Positions 31,426 through 33,098 of a stretch of 33,098 nt of DNA are shown here, piece by piece. The stretch is from Sphingomonadaceae bacterium (GTDB lineage Bacteria > Pseudomonadota > Alphaproteobacteria > Sphingomonadales > Sphingomonadaceae), in contig JANXUP010000134.1 in NCBI GenBank assembly GCA_025356175.1, positions 1 through 33,098 of the forward strand, in the 5' to 3' direction. The notes beneath the pieces were generated by a model. The model saw only the letters and a program-made list of their open reading frames with translations. It was not told the origin of the DNA and searched no databases. Each line of letters begins with the position of its first letter. The first letter of the stretch is position 1. The position numbers and the translations under genes were made by a program.

Positions 31426-33098
31426 ATGAACCTCGAGAAATTCACCGACCGCGCCAAAGGATTCCTGCAGAGCGCGCAGACCGTCGCGATCCGCATGAAC
31501 CACCAGCGGATCACCCCCGAACACATCCTCAAGGCCTTGCTTGAAGACAGCGAGGGCATGGCCGCAGGTTTGATAGCGCGGGCGGGTGGGAACGCCCAAA
31601 TCGCGCAAGCCAGGGTCGATGAAGCGCTGGCCAAGATCCCCGGTGTATCGGGTAGCGGCGCGCAAGCCGCGCCGGGGTTCGAGAACGACGCGGTGCGCTT
31701 GCTCGACAGCGCCGAGCAACTTTCGGCCAAGGCGGGTGACAGTTTCGTGTCGGTGCAGCGGATGCTCCAGGCGCTCGCGCTGGGCACCACCAATCATGCT
31801 GGGCAGGCGCTCAAGGCCGCCGGGCTGGATGCCAAGGCATTGGAAGCTGCAATCCAGGAAGTGACCGGCGGGCGCAGCGCCGACAGTGCCGGTGCCGAAA
31901 ACGCCTATGAAGCCATGAAGAAATACGCCCGCGACCTGACCCAGGCAGCGCGCGACGGCAAGCTCGACCCGGTGATCGGGCGCGACGAGGAAATCCGCCG
32001 CACGATTCAGATTCTCGCGCGGCGGACCAAGAACAATCCGGCGCTGATCGGCGAGCCCGGCGTTGGCAAGACCGCGATTGCCGAAGGTCTGGCGCTGCGC
32101 ATCGCCAATGGCGATGTGCCCGACAGCCTCAAGGACCGCCGCCTGATGTCGCTCGACATGGGCTCGCTGATCGCGGGCGCGAAGTACCGCGGCGAATTCG
32201 AGGAGCGGCTCAAGGCCGTGCTTGACGAAGTCAAAGGCGCGGACGGTGAGATTATCCTGTTCATCGACGAGATGCACACGCTGATCGGCGCGGGCGCCTC
32301 CGAAGGCTCGATGGATGCGTCGAACCTCTTGAAGCCAGCGCTGGCTCGCGGCGAGTTGCATTGCATTGGCGCAACCACGCTCGATGAATACCAGAAGTAC
32401 ATCGAGAAAGACCCGGCGCTGCAACGCCGGTTCCAGCCGGTGTTCGTCGGCGAGCCGACGGTTGAGGACACGATCTCGATCCTGCGCGGGCTCAAGGAAA
32501 AGTACGAGCTGCACCACGGCGTGCGCATCGCGGATAACGCGATTGTCGCTGCCGCCACGCTCAGCAACCGCTACATCGCCGACCGTTTCCTGCCCGACAA
32601 GGCGATCGACCTGATGGACGAGGCCGCCAGCCGCATCCGCATGGAAGTGGAGAGCAAGCCCGAAGAGATCGAGGTGCTCGACCGGCGGATCATGCAGCTC
32701 AAGATCGAGGAAATGGCGCTCGCCAAGGAAAGCGATGCGGCGAGCAAGGACCGGCTGGCGACGCTGCGCGGCGAACTCGCCAATCTTGAGCAGCAATCGG
32801 CCGAACTGACCACGCGGTGGCAGGGCGAGCGCGACAAGATCGCCGCCGAGGGCAAGATCAAGGAAGCTCTCGATCACGCCCGACTTGAGCTTGAACAGGC
32901 GCAGCGCAGCGGCGATCTCGCCAAGGCGGGCGAGCTTTCCTACGGCACCATCCCCGCAATCGAAAATCAGCTCGCCGAAGCGCAAGGCGCATCGGTCAAT
33001 GCCCTGCTGCGCGAAGAAGTCACCGCCGACGACATCGCCGCGGTGGTCAGCAAGTGGACCGGCATCCCGATCGACCGGATGATGGAAGGCGAGCGCGA
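31426..33098 (+). CDS. clpB: ATP-dependent disaggregase ClpB, 5' part (cut by window end)
   Basis: The first 557 residues of ClpB, an AAA+ hexamer that pulls apart protein aggregates with DnaK. An N-domain (about 1-150) is followed by nucleotide-binding domain 1, with Walker A 'GEPGVGKT', Walker B 'ILFIDEMHT' and the '[14 protein letters not shown]' pore-loop helix. The long coiled-coil M-domain (about 410-530, '[16 protein letters not shown]' to 'LEQAQRSGD') precedes '[14 protein letters not shown]', the start of domain 2. The full protein should be ~860 residues, so the last third is beyond the window. AGGAGG (31409-31414) is 11 bases before the ATG at 31426. A sigma-32-type promoter lies upstream. 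Confidence 0.97.
   Translation, partial: MNLEKFTDRAKGFLQSAQTVAIRMNHQRITPEHILKALLEDSEGMAAGLIARAGGNAQIAQARVDEALAKIPGVSGSGAQAAPGFENDAVRLLDSAEQLSAKAGDSFVSVQRMLQALALGTTNHAGQALKAAGLDAKALEAAIQEVTGGRSADSAGAENAYEAMKKYARDLTQAARDGKLDPVIGRDEEIRRTIQILARRTKNNPALIGEPGVGKTAIAEGLALRIANGDVPDSLKDRRLMSLDMGSLIAGAKYRGEFEERLKAVLDEVKGADGEIILFIDEMHTLIGAGASEGSMDASNLLKPALARGELHCIGATTLDEYQKYIEKDPALQRRFQPVFVGEPTVEDTISILRGLKEKYELHHGVRIADNAIVAAATLSNRYIADRFLPDKAIDLMDEAASRIRMEVESKPEEIEVLDRRIMQLKIEEMALAKESDAASKDRLATLRGELANLEQQSAELTTRWQGERDKIAAEGKIKEALDHARLELEQAQRSGDLAKAGELSYGTIPAIENQLAEAQGASVNALLREEVTADDIAAVVSKWTGIPIDRMMEGER

Noticed and set aside
1..33098. tRNA, rRNA or insertion sequence
   Set aside because: No T-loop/acceptor pairs, ribosomal signatures or transposase motifs were seen while reading both strands; the repeats present carry no transposase.

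Overview
The window looks like chromosomal DNA of a Sphingomonadales alphaproteobacterium (Sphingomonas/Novosphingobium/Erythrobacter type). GC is high (roughly 64% by eye). The housekeeping proteins (GatCAB, ClpB, ValRS, bS21, an ATP12 chaperone, a fused STAS-MlaE permease) have alphaproteobacterial character, and a 'CTTCGACAGGCTCAG' dispersed repeat typical of sphingomonads is present. This assignment comes from recognition, not from a search. No tRNA, rRNA, CRISPR array, insertion sequence or phage gene was seen.

Layout. 1-585: the C-terminal part of a family 2 glycosyltransferase is joined out of frame to the first ~46 codons of a MATE transporter. This is a breakpoint or a misassembly close to the window edge. 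582-4386 (minus): queE and valS, with one palindromic repeat between them and another inserted in frame inside valS. 4469-8016 (plus): a four-gene Mla-type phospholipid transport operon (STAS-permease, ATPase, MCE protein, lipoprotein), then trmL. 8580-13163 (minus): seven genes (crcB, an rluC-like pseudouridine synthase, a PaiB-like gene, a HAD phosphatase, a 71-aa membrane protein, an ATP12 chaperone, an alpha/beta hydrolase), each overlapping the next by 1-4 bases. 13352-16900 (plus): a large autotransporter with a trypsin-like protease domain. 17148-22658 (plus): rpsU, a membrane-anchored FKBP, then gatC, gatA and gatB, interrupted by a repeat cluster (gatC/gatA) and by an acyltransferase-3 gene (gatA/gatB). 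22725-31177 (minus): a block dominated by exported proteins: a sedolisin-like S53 peptidase, a lone secretin, a penicillin/AHL-acylase-family amidase, an M16 zinc-peptidase lipoprotein and a small unknown protein. 31426-33098 (plus): the 5' two thirds of clpB behind a good heat-shock-type promoter match.

How the parts fit together. Most genes are housekeeping: translation fidelity (ValRS, GatCAB, TrmL, QueE, RluC family, bS21), outer-membrane lipid homeostasis (Mla) and protein quality control (ClpB, FKBP, ATP12). The accessory flavour comes from two exported-protease loci and from repeats that have entered or abutted genes without breaking them. I did not find a clearly new defence or mobile system. 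The most interesting signals are the palindromic element that adds ~30 residues to valyl-tRNA synthetase, the repeat-derived open frame that exactly bridges gatC and gatA, and the orphan secretin among secreted hydrolases.
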